Notes under the pieces: model-generated
The model's database searches: none
What the model saw: the letters and a program-made list of their open reading frames with translations, nothing else
Told to the model about the DNA's origin: nothing
Part shown: piece after piece, positions 52,924 through 60,920 of the stretch
Layout of the letters: the number at the start of each line of letters is the position of its first letter
Numbering within the stretch: position 1 is the stretch's first letter
Assembly (NCBI GenBank): GCA_963802375.1
Contig: CAWDIJ010000001.1
Location: forward strand, 1-64,000
Source of the DNA: JACDAN01 sp963802375
Lineage (GTDB): Bacteria; Actinomycetota; Thermoleophilia; Gaiellales; Gaiellaceae
DNA length: 64,000 nucleotides
Reading direction: 5' to 3'
Made by a program: the position numbers and the translations under genes

Positions 52924-54651
52924 CTAGGGCAGCTCAGTCATCGCACTGCCGCCGCCGCGGCGCACTGGCTCTGCCGCGGCGAGCACGCCGCCGCCTGCGA
53001 GAAACTCGATCCCCGTCGCGGCCCCGATCTCACCCGCGTTCGTGAAGCGGTGACCACGAGTCTCGAGCGCGGTCCGCTCGGACGTCAACAGGAATGCTGG
53101 CTCCACGCCGGTATTCACGGCGTTCCGCTGGCTCGCCCTCGGATCGGCGATCGCCTGCGGGAGCGTCAGGCCAAGGTCGACCCGGTCGAGCAGGATCTGC
53201 AGGACGGTCGTGATGATCGTCGCGCCGCCGGGCGAACCCAGGGCGAGGAACGGCTCGCCGCCCTTGGTGACGATCGTGGGCGCCATCGAGCTACGCGGCC
53301 GCTTGCCTCCCTCGACACGGTTCGGATGCGTCGTCGAGTCGAAGTTGAAGTCCGTCAACTCGTTGTTGAGCAGAAACCCGAAGCCCGGGACGACCAGTCC
53401 CGAGCCGCCCGTGGACTCGATCGTGAAGGTGTACGACACGACGTTGCCCGACTTGTCCGACGTGGTCAGGTGGGTCGTCGTCTCCGCCCCCTCGTAGGGG
53501 TGGGGATCCCCCGGTGGAACCGGGCCAGGCGCCGCCGTCTCCTTGATCAGTGCGCGCCGGGTCGCCGCGTAGTCCTCAGAGAGCAGGCCGCGCAGCGGCA
53601 CGTCGAAGTACGCCGGATCGGCGAGGTAGGCGTTGCGGTCCGCGAACGCGTAGCGCGACGCTTCGAGGTAGTAATGCAGCGCCGCCTCGCGCGTCATCGT
53701 CGAGAGGGGGTAACCCTCGAGGATGTTCAGGGCTTCGCCGACAGTCGAGCCACCGCTCGATGGTGGGCCCATCGAGTACACGTCGTGCCCCCGGTAGTTC
53801 ACATGGGTGGGAGCCCGCCCCAGGGCACGGTACGTGTGCAGATCGCGCATCTTGATCACCCCGCGCCGCCAGACGTGGTTGGCCGTCGGACTGACGGCCG
53901 GATGCTGGACGGCCTCCACGAGCGCGTCCGCGACTGCCCCACGATAGAAGCCCTTGGCGCCGAGATGCGCGATGCGCTCGTACGTCCGGGCGAGCGCTGG
54001 GTTGGTGAACACCGTGCCGACGTCGCGCGGCGTTCCGTCGGCGTCGAGGAAGAGCGCGGCGCTCGCCGGGATATCGTCGAACCAGTCTCGATTCGCATTC
54101 GCCTGATCGAACCAGACCTGGTCGATGACGTAGCCGTGACGTGCGACGTGAATCGCCGGCGCGAAGACCTCTGCGAGCGACATCGTCCCGAACTTCTCGA
54201 GCGCGTCGACCCATGTCGCGACCGTGCCGGGTACCCCGACGGAAAGGCCGCTGTAGCGAGCGTCGTTGAAGGGCAGCGGCGCGCCGTTCTCCCAGAAGGA
54301 CGTCGAATGCATGGCCGCCGGCGCGGTCTCGCGCCCGTCGATCGTCGTCACGGCACCGCCGGAAGTCCGGAGAACCATGAAGCCGCCCCCGCCGATTCCA
54401 CATGAGAACGGCTCGGTCACGCCCAGCACTGCTGCCGCGGCGACGGCAGCGTCGATTGCGTTCCCGCCGCGGCGCAGGATGTCGATTCCCGTCTGCGTCG
54501 CCAGCCTCTCCACCGATGCGGCTGCGCCCCCCGTACCGATTGAGGTGGGTGGCCCCGAGCCGCTTCCGACGTCTGCGGCAGCAGGAATCCCGAAAACGAG
54601 GGCGACTGCGGCGACAGGCGCGGCGAGTAGGTGCAGGCGCTTGAGGTACAT
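52924..54651 (-). CDS. ggt: Gamma-glutamyltransferase, secreted
   Basis: A 575-residue Ntn-hydrolase with a signal peptide (LHLLAAPVAAVALVFGIPAA). The large-subunit start has ATQTGIDILRRGGNAIDAAV and GVTEPFSCGIGGGGFMVL; autoprocessing would occur before the nucleophile Thr in the run GAETTTHLTTSDKSGNVVSY, near residue 385. The glycine-rich GKRPRSSMAPTIVTKGG and GSPGGATIITTVLQILLDRV are typical of the small subunit. It cleaves glutathione and other gamma-glutamyl peptides outside the membrane. ATG 54651 has GGGGGAAG upstream; the longer frame to 55008 is not conserved. Confidence 0.92.
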   Translation of the reverse strand: MYLKRLHLLAAPVAAVALVFGIPAAADVGSGSGPPTSIGTGGAAASVERLATQTGIDILRRGGNAIDAAVAAAAVLGVTEPFSCGIGGGGFMVLRTSGGAVTTIDGRETAPAAMHSTSFWENGAPLPFNDARYSGLSVGVPGTVATWVDALEKFGTMSLAEVFAPAIHVARHGYVIDQVWFDQANANRDWFDDIPASAALFLDADGTPRDVGTVFTNPALARTYERIAHLGAKGFYRGAVADALVEAVQHPAVSPTANHVWRRGVIKMRDLHTYRALGRAPTHVNYRGHDVYSMGPPSSGGSTVGEALNILEGYPLSTMTREAALHYYLEASRYAFADRNAYLADPAYFDVPLRGLLSEDYAATRRALIKETAAPGPVPPGDPHPYEGAETTTHLTTSDKSGNVVSYTFTIESTGGSGLVVPGFGFLLNNELTDFNFDSTTHPNRVEGGKRPRSSMAPTIVTKGGEPFLALGSPGGATIITTVLQILLDRVDLGLTLPQAIADPRASQRNAVNTGVEPAFLLTSERTALETRGHRFTNAGEIGAATGIEFLAGGGVLAAAEPVRRGGGSAMTELP

Positions 54652-54745
54652 GGCTTCCCCCTCTGACGGCGTTGGCTGCGGCGACCCTACGCCTTGACCG
54701 TCCACGCGACAAGCCTGCATTGCTCGTCCTGAGTCTTCGTGGGAT

Positions 54746-54775
54746 GTGGAGGGGCGGCTCCGGCCGCCCCTCCAC
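54746..54775 (-). terminator. Strong hairpin after the trypsin-like protease gene
   Basis: GTGGAGGGGCGGC (54746-54758) and GCCGCCCCTCCAC (54763-54775) pair over 13 bases with a four-base loop. It begins eight bases after the protease stop on the minus strand. Confidence 0.75.
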
Positions 54776-54782
54776 TCATGGG

Positions 54783-55586
54783 CTAGGCGTCCGGGTCCGG
54801 AACGAGCCCGAAGCGCGATAGGAACTCCTGGGCAACGTAAGTGTCCAGGCGGTACGTCAGGTCGGTCGCCCGGCACATCGCGTCGCCGGTGACCGTCAGC
54901 GAGACGAGCAGGTTGCTCGTCATCCCGCCGAGGAAGTGCGGCCCGCCAGAGTCGCCGTAGCAGGTACCGCCGCTCCCAGTCGACGGGTTCATGCTCAGGT
55001 TCAGCCACGTGGGCTTGAGCGAAAGGAACGACTGCTGAGCGGCCAGCCGCGCCTCCGGATCGGCGAACGCGTGCGGCCCCGTCTTCTTCGACGTCCGCGT
55101 GAGCCCGTAGCCGACGGCCGTGAACGTGAGCCCGCGGAGCTGCTGGCCGTAGGTGTTCAGCAGACCGAGCGTCGGCAGTTGCGCCGGCGTTGCCGACTGC
55201 GGCGTCGCGAGCGTCACGATCGCGATGTCGTAGGCGTCGGCGCCTCCGCCCGGCTGCCCGAAGTTCTCGTGGATCACGTAGCTCGAGACGGGGACGAGCC
55301 CGCTCGGCGAAGCCGACCCCTCGGCGTAGGTCGGGCTGAACGTGACCGAGATCTCCTCGTCGGGCTCCCAGCCGGTCATGCAGTGAGCCGCGGTCAGGAA
55401 CAGCGTCGAGCTGACGAGCGTGCCGGTGCAGAACTGATCAGGACCCGGGCTCTCCTCGTTCCAGTCGGCGACGAGTGCGCCGACGTTCGGATGCCGGTTC
55501 CCGTCGAGCTCGCCGAACGTAATCGCGCTCGCGGTCGTGGCTGCAACGAGAGCGGCCGTGGCGGCGAGCGCCAGGATCTTCCTCAT
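54783..55586 (-). CDS. Secreted trypsin-like serine protease
   Basis: A 267-residue S1-family protease. The signal peptide ends near residue 21 (LAATAALVAATTASA). The catalytic triad is His68 (LTAAHCM), Asp120 (AYDIAIVTLA) and Ser213 (GTCYGDSGGPHF). It lacks an obvious long propeptide: mature sequence starts ITFGELDGNRHPNVGALVAD. ATG 55586 has GGAGGGGGTCC upstream. It stands alone with a strong terminator, so it is probably expressed independently. Confidence 0.9.
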   Translation of the reverse strand: MRKILALAATAALVAATTASAITFGELDGNRHPNVGALVADWNEESPGPDQFCTGTLVSSTLFLTAAHCMTGWEPDEEISVTFSPTYAEGSASPSGLVPVSSYVIHENFGQPGGGADAYDIAIVTLATPQSATPAQLPTLGLLNTYGQQLRGLTFTAVGYGLTRTSKKTGPHAFADPEARLAAQQSFLSLKPTWLNLSMNPSTGSGGTCYGDSGGPHFLGGMTSNLLVSLTVTGDAMCRATDLTYRLDTYVAQEFLSRFGLVPDPDA

Positions 55587-56005
55587 GGACCCCCTCCTAT
55601 CGTGGATATTCGCGAGTCTATGCACCTGGCCCTCAGACTTCAGCCGTGAACGACGCACCGGCCACCACCGCTCGCGACCAGGCGCCGGAACCATCTCGAG
55701 CCGAGCCCGCCACCTGAACGGCCCGGACGAACCGCTAGCGCAACCGGCGATCCGCTAGCGCGATCCGGCGTTGTCTCCGCTGGTGACGCGAACTCGGCTT
55801 TGGGGGGAGAGAGTCTGGGCGCGGGGTCCTGCGGGCCCGCTCTAGAAAAACACCCGCTGCGGCGTTCCGAAACGTTGCTCCCACGCCATGCAAGCGTCCC
55901 TGGAATGAGTGATTGACCAGGCGCCTTTACCGTCGTAGGGTCGGCTTCCTGCGGCAAACGACGCGCGTCACGATTAGACGCGCGTCCTTAGAAAGGAGAG
56001 ACCCT
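55587..56005. other. Intergenic region without a recognised gene
   Basis: About 420 bases between the protease and a small secreted protein. It contains near-repeats GCGATCCGCTAGCGC and CCGCTAGCGCAACCGGCGAT around 55734-55765 and a G-run (TTTGGGGGGAGAGA) near 55800, but no convincing reading frame. It should hold the promoters of both divergent genes. Confidence 0.4.
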
Positions 56006-56320
56006 ATGGCGAGGACAAAGTCCTTCCTCGCGGCTACAGCTTGTGCGGCCGCGGTTGCGGCTCTAGGTGCTGGTTCCGCGTTCGCCGGTGAGGTAACCGG
56101 AAACGGCAAGTGGATCGCCGGTTCGCCGGATGCGTCGCTGAACGGAAGGTCCGAATGCGCCTATTCAGGGCGAAACGACACCTATTCCGGAAATCCCGAC
56201 GTTCCTGACGTGGATGGGTTCACACGGACCCAGTCTTGGGGACAGGTGGCCAGACACCTGCAGGGGGCAGCTGGCGGGGTTCCTGGCACAGCATGCAACC
56301 CAACTAAGAGCGCGGGCTAG
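56006..56320 (+). CDS. Small secreted protein of unknown function
   Basis: A 104-residue protein with a clear signal peptide (AATACAAAVAALGAGSAFAG, cleavage near residue 27) and a 77-residue mature part rich in Gly, Ser, Asn and Asp (GNGKWIAGSPDASLNGRSEC, AYSGRNDTYSGNPDVPDVDG). Two Cys could form a disulfide. AGGAGA precedes ATG 56006, and a strong hairpin follows the stop. Similar short exported proteins of actinobacteria lack a known role. Confidence 0.8.
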   Translation: MARTKSFLAATACAAAVAALGAGSAFAGEVTGNGKWIAGSPDASLNGRSECAYSGRNDTYSGNPDVPDVDGFTRTQSWGQVARHLQGAAGGVPGTACNPTKSAG

Positions 56321-56337
56321 CTGACCGACTGACTAAC

Positions 56338-56364
56338 TGGCCCCGAAGCTTGCCGTCGGGGCCA
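56338..56364 (+). terminator. Hairpin after the small secreted protein gene
   Basis: TGGCCCCGA (56338-56346) pairs with TCGGGGCCA (56356-56364), 18 bases after the stop. Confidence 0.7.
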
Positions 56365-56473
56365 ACCGTTCTGTACACCGTTGAGCGGCCGGCCGCTCCT
56401 CGGACATCGAACTAGTCCGAATCATGGTCATGACCCGCCGGGTCGTCCCGCGTTGTCCGCCTAAACGAGGCGG

Positions 56474-56610
56474 CTCAGACGACCTTGAACCAGGTCTCGC
56501 GATCCCTGCGATCCCGTTCCGGCCGCACTCGACGTAGATCGTCCAGGTTCCGCCGGTCGTGCTCCGGCTCACGGTCCACGCCACCCGGCCGTTCGCAGCG
56601 CGCTTGGAAA
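56474..56610 (-). pseudogene. C-terminal fragment of an unknown protein beside the tRNA
   Basis: The minus strand reads RVAWTVSRSTTGGTWTIYVE CGRNG and, after a one-base shift, DRRDRETWFKVV and a stop at 56474. It looks like the end of a beta-rich secreted protein, cut at the tRNA side. The rest of 56365-56640 shows nothing gene-like. tRNA genes are frequent integration sites, so a left-over of an inserted element is possible but unproven. Confidence 0.3.
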
Positions 56611-56638
56611 CGAAACCCCCGTCTTAGCGGGGGTTTCG
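56611..56638 (-). terminator. Terminator downstream of tRNA-Ala
   Basis: CGAAACCCCCG (56611-56621) pairs with CGGGGGTTTCG (56628-56638) over 11 bases, five bases after the 3' end of the tRNA on the minus strand, followed by T-rich sequence. Confidence 0.75.
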
Positions 56639-56642
56639 CCTA

Positions 56643-56715
<73 letters not shown>

Positions 56716-56941
56716 GCGCCCGGGCCAGTGTAGCGGCGGCGTCTTCGCGGAGGAGGCCGCGGACGTGCAGGAGAAGCGTCGGGCCGCGCGCGAGGGCGGC
56801 TGAACGACCTGGTACTCAGACGAGGGATCAGGGTGCGGCGGGGTCGGCGCCGATAAGCGACCTGGAATCGCTCGCGGAGCGGCTCGAGAGCTAGGAGGCC
56901 GAACGACGTCGGCGTGACGAGACGAGGCAGACGTTGCCGCC

Positions 56942-57001
56942 CCCGCCAGCAGTGGCGGGAGGCGGGAGCCGTCCGGCTCCAACGAGAGAGCCGCACGGCT
57001 C
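56942..57001 (+). promoter_or_regulatory. Three consecutive hairpins in the leader of the collagen-like gene
   Basis: CCCGCCA/TGGCGGG (56942-56959), GGAGCC/GGCTCC (56965-56980, loop GTCC) and GAGCC/GGCTC (56988-57001, loop GCAC) follow each other directly, ending about 22 bases before the start codon. The wider 56716-56940 stretch holds only short open tails (such as DLESLAERLES before a stop near 56894) and no recognisable gene. The hairpins may protect or regulate the mRNA. Confidence 0.5.
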
Positions 57002-57023
57002 AAGCAAAGGAGACTTCCACTTC

Positions 57024-58079
57024 ATGATGAAGTCACTACTGGTCGGCCTGGCAGCACTGCTCGTCCTCGCCACGGGGGCGACGGCTGCCGAGTCGAAGAA
57101 GAATCAGACCCGCAACGTGAACCGCCTGTGCGTGTGGGTGGAGCAGGGCGGGACGCCGGACACGGCCTGGGATCTGAAGGCCGTCAAGGCGTACACCGCG
57201 GTCAAGAAGACGTGCATCGTCGGCAAGCGTGGCAAGCCCGGCAAGAACGGGAAGAACGGCAAGGCCGGCGCCAAGGGTGCCACGGGAGCCACTGGTTCCC
57301 AGGGTAGTCAGGGTGTCGCTGGTGCTGTTGGTGCTCAGGGTTCTGTCGGTGCCACTGGCGCCGTCGGCGCAACGGGTGCCAAGGGTGAGACCGGCGCAAC
57401 GGGTGCCACGGGTGCCACCGGTGCTCAGGGCATTCAAGGAGAGCGTGGACTCCAGGGCCTCATGGGCCCGGAGGGTCTGATGGGTTCTGCTGGTGCTCAG
57501 GGTATGCCGGGTGCTCCCGGTCCCCAGGGCCTCATTGGTGCCACGGGAGCCACCGGTGCTGCTGGAGCTACTGGCGCTGCTGGCACTCAGGGCCCCATTG
57601 GCGCAACCGGAGCTACCGGCGCTGCGGGTGCTATTGGACCTCAGGGCCCGATCGGTGCCACAGGTGCTATTGGACCTCAGGGTCCGATCGGTGCCACAGG
57701 TGCAACTGGTGCTCCGGGTGCACAGGGCCCTCCCGGCGTTCAGGGTCCTCCTGGCGTCAATGGTGATCCTGGTGTGCAGGGTCCGCCCGGTCCTTCCGGC
57801 GCTGACGGCGGCGCGATCCTCACGGTCGCTGGCACCACGGTCAACGGGGAGAAGACCTTCACGGTCGACTGCCCGGCGAACTACGCCGCAATCAGCGGTG
57901 GGTACGACATCCAGGGTTCGGTGACTGCCTCGTACCGCTCGGACAGTGAGGGCGTCGCGGTGGACGATGATCCGGACACGAACAACAACTCGTCCTGGAC
58001 GATCACCCAGACGTCGGGTAACACCGGCTCTGGAGTGGCGTACGTCTACTGCATGGCGGTAGCACCCGTCACGCCGTAG
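57024..58079 (+). CDS. Secreted collagen-like protein
   Basis: A 351-residue protein. Residues 1-22 are a signal peptide (LLVGLAALLVLATGATA). Residues about 70-275 form one nearly unbroken run of Gly-X-Y triplets (GKRGKPGKNGKNGKAGAKG, then many GATGATG and GPQGPIGATG units), about 68 in all, sufficient for a triple helix. A C-terminal domain of about 75 residues follows (ILTVAGTTVNGEKTFTVDCP) with two Cys, perhaps for trimerisation or surface binding. Such proteins form filaments on spores or cell surfaces. ATG 57024 has AGGAG ten bases upstream; codon 2 is also ATG. The repeats make indels and length variation likely. Confidence 0.88.
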   Translation: MMKSLLVGLAALLVLATGATAAESKKNQTRNVNRLCVWVEQGGTPDTAWDLKAVKAYTAVKKTCIVGKRGKPGKNGKNGKAGAKGATGATGSQGSQGVAGAVGAQGSVGATGAVGATGAKGETGATGATGATGAQGIQGERGLQGLMGPEGLMGSAGAQGMPGAPGPQGLIGATGATGAAGATGAAGTQGPIGATGATGAAGAIGPQGPIGATGAIGPQGPIGATGATGAPGAQGPPGVQGPPGVNGDPGVQGPPGPSGADGGAILTVAGTTVNGEKTFTVDCPANYAAISGGYDIQGSVTASYRSDSEGVAVDDDPDTNNNSSWTITQTSGNTGSGVAYVYCMAVAPVTP

Positions 58080-58103
58080 CAACAGGGCAGGGGAACGTCC
58101 CTG

Positions 58104-58143
58104 CCCCGAGCCGCGCTGACTTCACCCGGCGCGCGGCTCGGGG
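58104..58143 (+). terminator. Hairpin after the collagen-like gene
   Basis: CCCCGAGCCGCG (58104-58115) pairs perfectly with CGCGGCTCGGGG (58132-58143), 24 bases after the stop. Confidence 0.65.
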
Positions 58144-58412
58144 AAGGGACGAACCCGACCGGAGGGCAGACCGATGCACGGATCCAGCGGTACGCAGTAG
58201 GGACGCCCTGCCCCGAGCCGCGCAGAGGTTGGTCCCCCGGCGCGGCAGCTCGGCACGCGGGTGCTGCTCCAGGCCTGCATCCTCCGTCAGGAGAAGAAGC
58301 TGGCGGACTTCGAGGAGCGCCTCGCCGGGGCGGCCCCGAGGGCGTCGCCATTCCAGACCCGGTGCGACGCGCGCCCCGGTTTGTCCCCCGGCGCGGCTCA
58401 GGAAGGGACGCG
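58104..58412. repeat. Three degenerate repeats of a GC-rich hairpin unit
   Basis: CTGCCCCGAGCCGCGC occurs at 58101 and again near 58209. TCCCCCGGCGCGGC occurs near 58231 and near 58385, and GGAAGGGACG near 58142 and 58392. The intervening sequence contains a short open stretch (LLQACILRQEKKLADFEERL on plus) that may be a gene tail. No gene is supported in 58080-58465. Confidence 0.5.
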
Positions 58413-58465
58413 AGCCGATTTCTCCAATCCGGCGGGCAGCCGTTACAGTCGCCGTGGAGGCTGTG

Positions 58466-59074
58466 ATGACGCCGATCATCTCCCGCGGCTTTCGGGGCCG
58501 GCGACGCGACGACGGCCCGCCCGACCGCGTCCCGCCGGGCCAGTACGCCACCGACGACTTCCCCGTCCTCTCGGCCGGCCCGACTCCGCACACCCCGCTC
58601 GAGGACTGGGACTTCACGATCGTCGGCGAGGTCGACGAGCTCCACCGCTGGACGTGGGAGGAGTTCCGCGCGCTTCCCAGCGAGGAAGTCACTGTCGACA
58701 TCCACTGCGTGACGAAGTGGTCGAAGCTCGACACGACCTGGCAGGGCGTGCGGGTGGACACGCTGCTCGAAGGTGTCGAGACCTCCGCCGAGTACGTCGT
58801 CGCCTTCTGCGACGGCGGCTACACGACGAACCTGCCGATCGAGGACGTCCTCGACGGCAAGGCCTGGGTCGCGTACGCCTACGACGGCGAGCCGCTCGAC
58901 CCCGAGCACGGCGGCCCCGCCCGGCTGCTCGTCCCGCACCTGTACTTCTGGAAGAGCGCGAAGTGGGTACGCGGCCTCCGGCTCACCGCGACCGACGAGC
59001 CCGGTTTCTGGGAGCAGAACGGCTACCACCTCTACGGCGACCCGTGGCGGGAACAGCGGTACTGGGGCGACTGA
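58466..59074 (+). CDS. Sulfite-oxidase-like molybdopterin-dependent oxidoreductase
   Basis: A 202-residue oxidoreductase-molybdopterin-binding-domain protein. The Mo-ligating Cys is in TVDIHCVTKWSKLDTTWQGV; ARLLVPHLYFWKSAKWVRGL follows, as expected for YedY/SorA-like folds. It has no twin-arginine signal and no dimerisation domain, so it is a short cytoplasmic form. ATG 58466 has GGAGG five bases upstream. The next genes are a flavin reductase and a DUF6510 protein, a grouping seen repeatedly in actinobacteria, and suggest electron transfer from NAD(P)H. The substrate is unknown. Confidence 0.89.
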   Translation: MTPIISRGFRGRRRDDGPPDRVPPGQYATDDFPVLSAGPTPHTPLEDWDFTIVGEVDELHRWTWEEFRALPSEEVTVDIHCVTKWSKLDTTWQGVRVDTLLEGVETSAEYVVAFCDGGYTTNLPIEDVLDGKAWVAYAYDGEPLDPEHGGPARLLVPHLYFWKSAKWVRGLRLTATDEPGFWEQNGYHLYGDPWREQRYWGD

Positions 59075-59790
59075 CTTGGCGCGCCGCCGAGGCGGTCGAG
59101 GTCGTCCCCGAGACGCCGCGCGTCAAGACGCTCCGCCTCGAGGTTCCCGACTGGCCCGGCCACCTTCCCGGCCAGCACGTCGACGTCCGTCTGACGGCCG
59201 AGGACGGCTACCAGGCGCAGCGCAGCTACTCGATCGCCTCGCCGCCCGGCGCTCCGCAGCTCGAGCTGACCGTCGAGCTGATCGAGGACGGCGAGGTGTC
59301 GCCGTACCTGGCGGACGAGCTACAGCCCGGCGACCGATTCGAGCTCCGCGGCCCCGTCGGCGGCTACTTCGTCTGGGAGCCGTCCCGCGGCGGGCCGCTT
59401 CTGCTCGTCGCCGGCGGCTCGGGCGTCGTCCCGTTCAGGGCGATGCTCCGCCATCTCGTTGACCAGGGAGGCAGCGTGCCGGCCACCCTGCTCTTCTCCT
59501 CGCGAAGCTGGGACGACGTGATCTACCGGGAGGAGCTCGAGCGGCTCGACGGGGAGAACATTCGCCTCGTCCACACGCTGACGCGCGAGCAGCCGGAGGG
59601 CTGGGACGGCTATGCGCGGCGGGTGGACGCGGAGATGCTCGCCGCGGTCGGCCCCGGACCGGACGAGCGGCCGCACGTCTACGTCTGCGGCCCGACGCCG
59701 TTCGTCGAGACTGTCGCGAGCGCGCTCGTCGAGCTCGGCCACGAGCCTGGCCGCATACGAACCGAACGCTTCGGACCCACTGGAGGATGA
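59071..59790 (+). CDS. FAD/NAD(P)-binding ferredoxin-reductase-like oxidoreductase
   Basis: About 239 residues with the FNR fold: GQHVDVRLTAEDGYQAQRSY SIASPP is the FAD-binding RxYS region, LLLVAGGSGVVPFRAMLRHL the NAD(P)-binding motif and VYVCGPTPFVETVASALVEL the C-terminal motif. No ATG, GTG or TTG fits at the expected start. The family N-terminus (xTWRAAEAVEVVPETPRVKT) aligns with a CTG at 59071 that overlaps the upstream TGA (CTGA); a GTG at 59044 would add nine residues and overlap more. It has no [2Fe-2S] domain. It is the probable reductase partner of the molybdoenzyme. Confidence 0.86.
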   Translation: MTWRAAEAVEVVPETPRVKTLRLEVPDWPGHLPGQHVDVRLTAEDGYQAQRSYSIASPPGAPQLELTVELIEDGEVSPYLADELQPGDRFELRGPVGGYFVWEPSRGGPLLLVAGGSGVVPFRAMLRHLVDQGGSVPATLLFSSRSWDDVIYREELERLDGENIRLVHTLTREQPEGWDGYARRVDAEMLAAVGPGPDERPHVYVCGPTPFVETVASALVELGHEPGRIRTERFGPTGG

Positions 59791-59791
59791 G

Positions 59792-60043
59792 ATGAGACTG
59801 GACGGAAACGCGGCCGCCGGGCTTCTGCGCCAGGTCTTCGCGGTCGAGATGACTGAGGCGATCGGCACCTGCGCAGGGTGCGGCAAGGCCGAGGCGATCG
59901 GAGCCGTCGTCGTCTACGACCGCGCGCCGGGCACCGTTCTCCGCTGCCCGCACTGCGAGTCGGTGCTCGTCAAGCTCGTGACCGACGGCGAGCGCGTATG
60001 GGTCGATCTGCGGGGGGTTCGGACGCTCGAGTTGCGGGTCTAA
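59792..60043 (+). CDS. DUF6510 family small zinc-ribbon protein
   Basis: An 83-residue protein: MRLDGNAAAGLLRQVFAVEM, TCAGCGKAEAIGAVVVYDRA and LRCPHCESVLVKLVTDGERV. The two Cys pairs (CAGC and CPHC) form a zinc ribbon. The start is one base after the upstream TGA region, with GGAGG upstream. It belongs with the preceding molybdoenzyme and reductase; it may be an assembly or regulatory subunit. Confidence 0.84.
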   Translation: MRLDGNAAAGLLRQVFAVEMTEAIGTCAGCGKAEAIGAVVVYDRAPGTVLRCPHCESVLVKLVTDGERVWVDLRGVRTLELRV

Positions 60044-60062
60044 GAACTCGTTCTCAGGCACC

Positions 60063-60920
60063 ATGCGGCCCGTGCGCCGCGTTCTCCTCGTCCTTGCGTT
60101 GCTCGCGGTTCTCGCGGGAGCCGTGGGCTGGACGTACGGCCCCTCGGAGCAGACGGCGCGATCGGATCGCTTCGACAGCACCGCCGCCTGGGTGTTCCTG
60201 AAGCGCCAGGTCGCCCTTGGGCCGCGCCCCGCCGGCTCGCAGAAGTCCCGGGAGCTGGGCGAGATCCTCCGCCGCTCGATCCCGCGGGGCCGATTCCAGG
60301 CCGTGCCGGGCGGACTGCGGAACGTCGTCGGGACGATTCCCGGACGGAACCCCCGCCGCAAGGTCGTCCTCGGCGCCCACTACGACTCGAAGGACCTGGC
60401 CGGCTTCGTCGGCGCGAACGACTCGGCCTCCGGGACCGCCGTCGTCCGCCAGCTGGCGCGCACGATCAAGCCGCGGCAGCTCCGCCCCACCCTGATCGTC
60501 GTCTTCTTCGACGGAGAGGAGGCGCCGCGCGGCAAGGACGCGGAGTTCGAGCGGTACGGCCTGCGCGGGAGCAAGGTCGCGGCTCGCGCGTTCCGCTCCG
60601 CCGAGGCGGCGATCGTCCTCGACTTCGTCGGAGATAAGGAGCTCGCGATCCCGCGCGACCAGTTCTCGAGCCGCCGGCTCTGGGCCGAGCTCCGAGCCGC
60701 CGCCCGGCGCACCGGCCACGCGCGCCACTTCCCCGCCCGCGAGCAGGGCGCAGTCCTGGACGACCATGTCCCGTTCATCCGCGCCGGGGTTCCCGCGATC
60801 GACTTGATCGACTTCGATTTCCCCTGCTGGCACCGGACGTGCGACGACCTCACCGCCGTCTCGCCGCGCAGCCTCGACGCTGTCGGCGAGACGATGATGG
60901 CCTTCCTCGCCGGTCTGTGA
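60063..60920 (+). CDS. M28-family zinc peptidase (glutaminyl-cyclase-like)
   Basis: A 285-residue protein with an N-terminal membrane anchor or signal (VLLVLALLAVLAGAVGWTYG). Zinc-site residues are visible: KVVLGAHYDSKD (His), GANDSASGTAVVRQLARTIK (Asp), VFFDGEEAPRGKDAEFERYG (Glu pair), AIVLDFVGDKEL (Asp) and PCWHRTCDDL (His). The pattern GSQKSRELGEIL, HYDSK and NDSASG is closest to bacterial glutaminyl cyclases and M28 aminopeptidases. It overlaps the next gene by GTGA. Confidence 0.86.
   Translation: MRPVRRVLLVLALLAVLAGAVGWTYGPSEQTARSDRFDSTAAWVFLKRQVALGPRPAGSQKSRELGEILRRSIPRGRFQAVPGGLRNVVGTIPGRNPRRKVVLGAHYDSKDLAGFVGANDSASGTAVVRQLARTIKPRQLRPTLIVVFFDGEEAPRGKDAEFERYGLRGSKVAARAFRSAEAAIVLDFVGDKELAIPRDQFSSRRLWAELRAAARRTGHARHFPAREQGAVLDDHVPFIRAGVPAIDLIDFDFPCWHRTCDDLTAVSPRSLDAVGETMMAFLAGL

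Noticed and set aside
52465..54405. 646-codon plus-strand frame opposite gamma-glutamyltransferase
   Set aside because: Antisense to a clear Ntn-hydrolase; composition is typical of a mirror frame and it has no motif.
57200..57830. Short tandem repeats considered as a CRISPR array or satellite
   Set aside because: The periodicity is nine bases and corresponds to Gly-X-Y codons in an open frame; there are no spacers.
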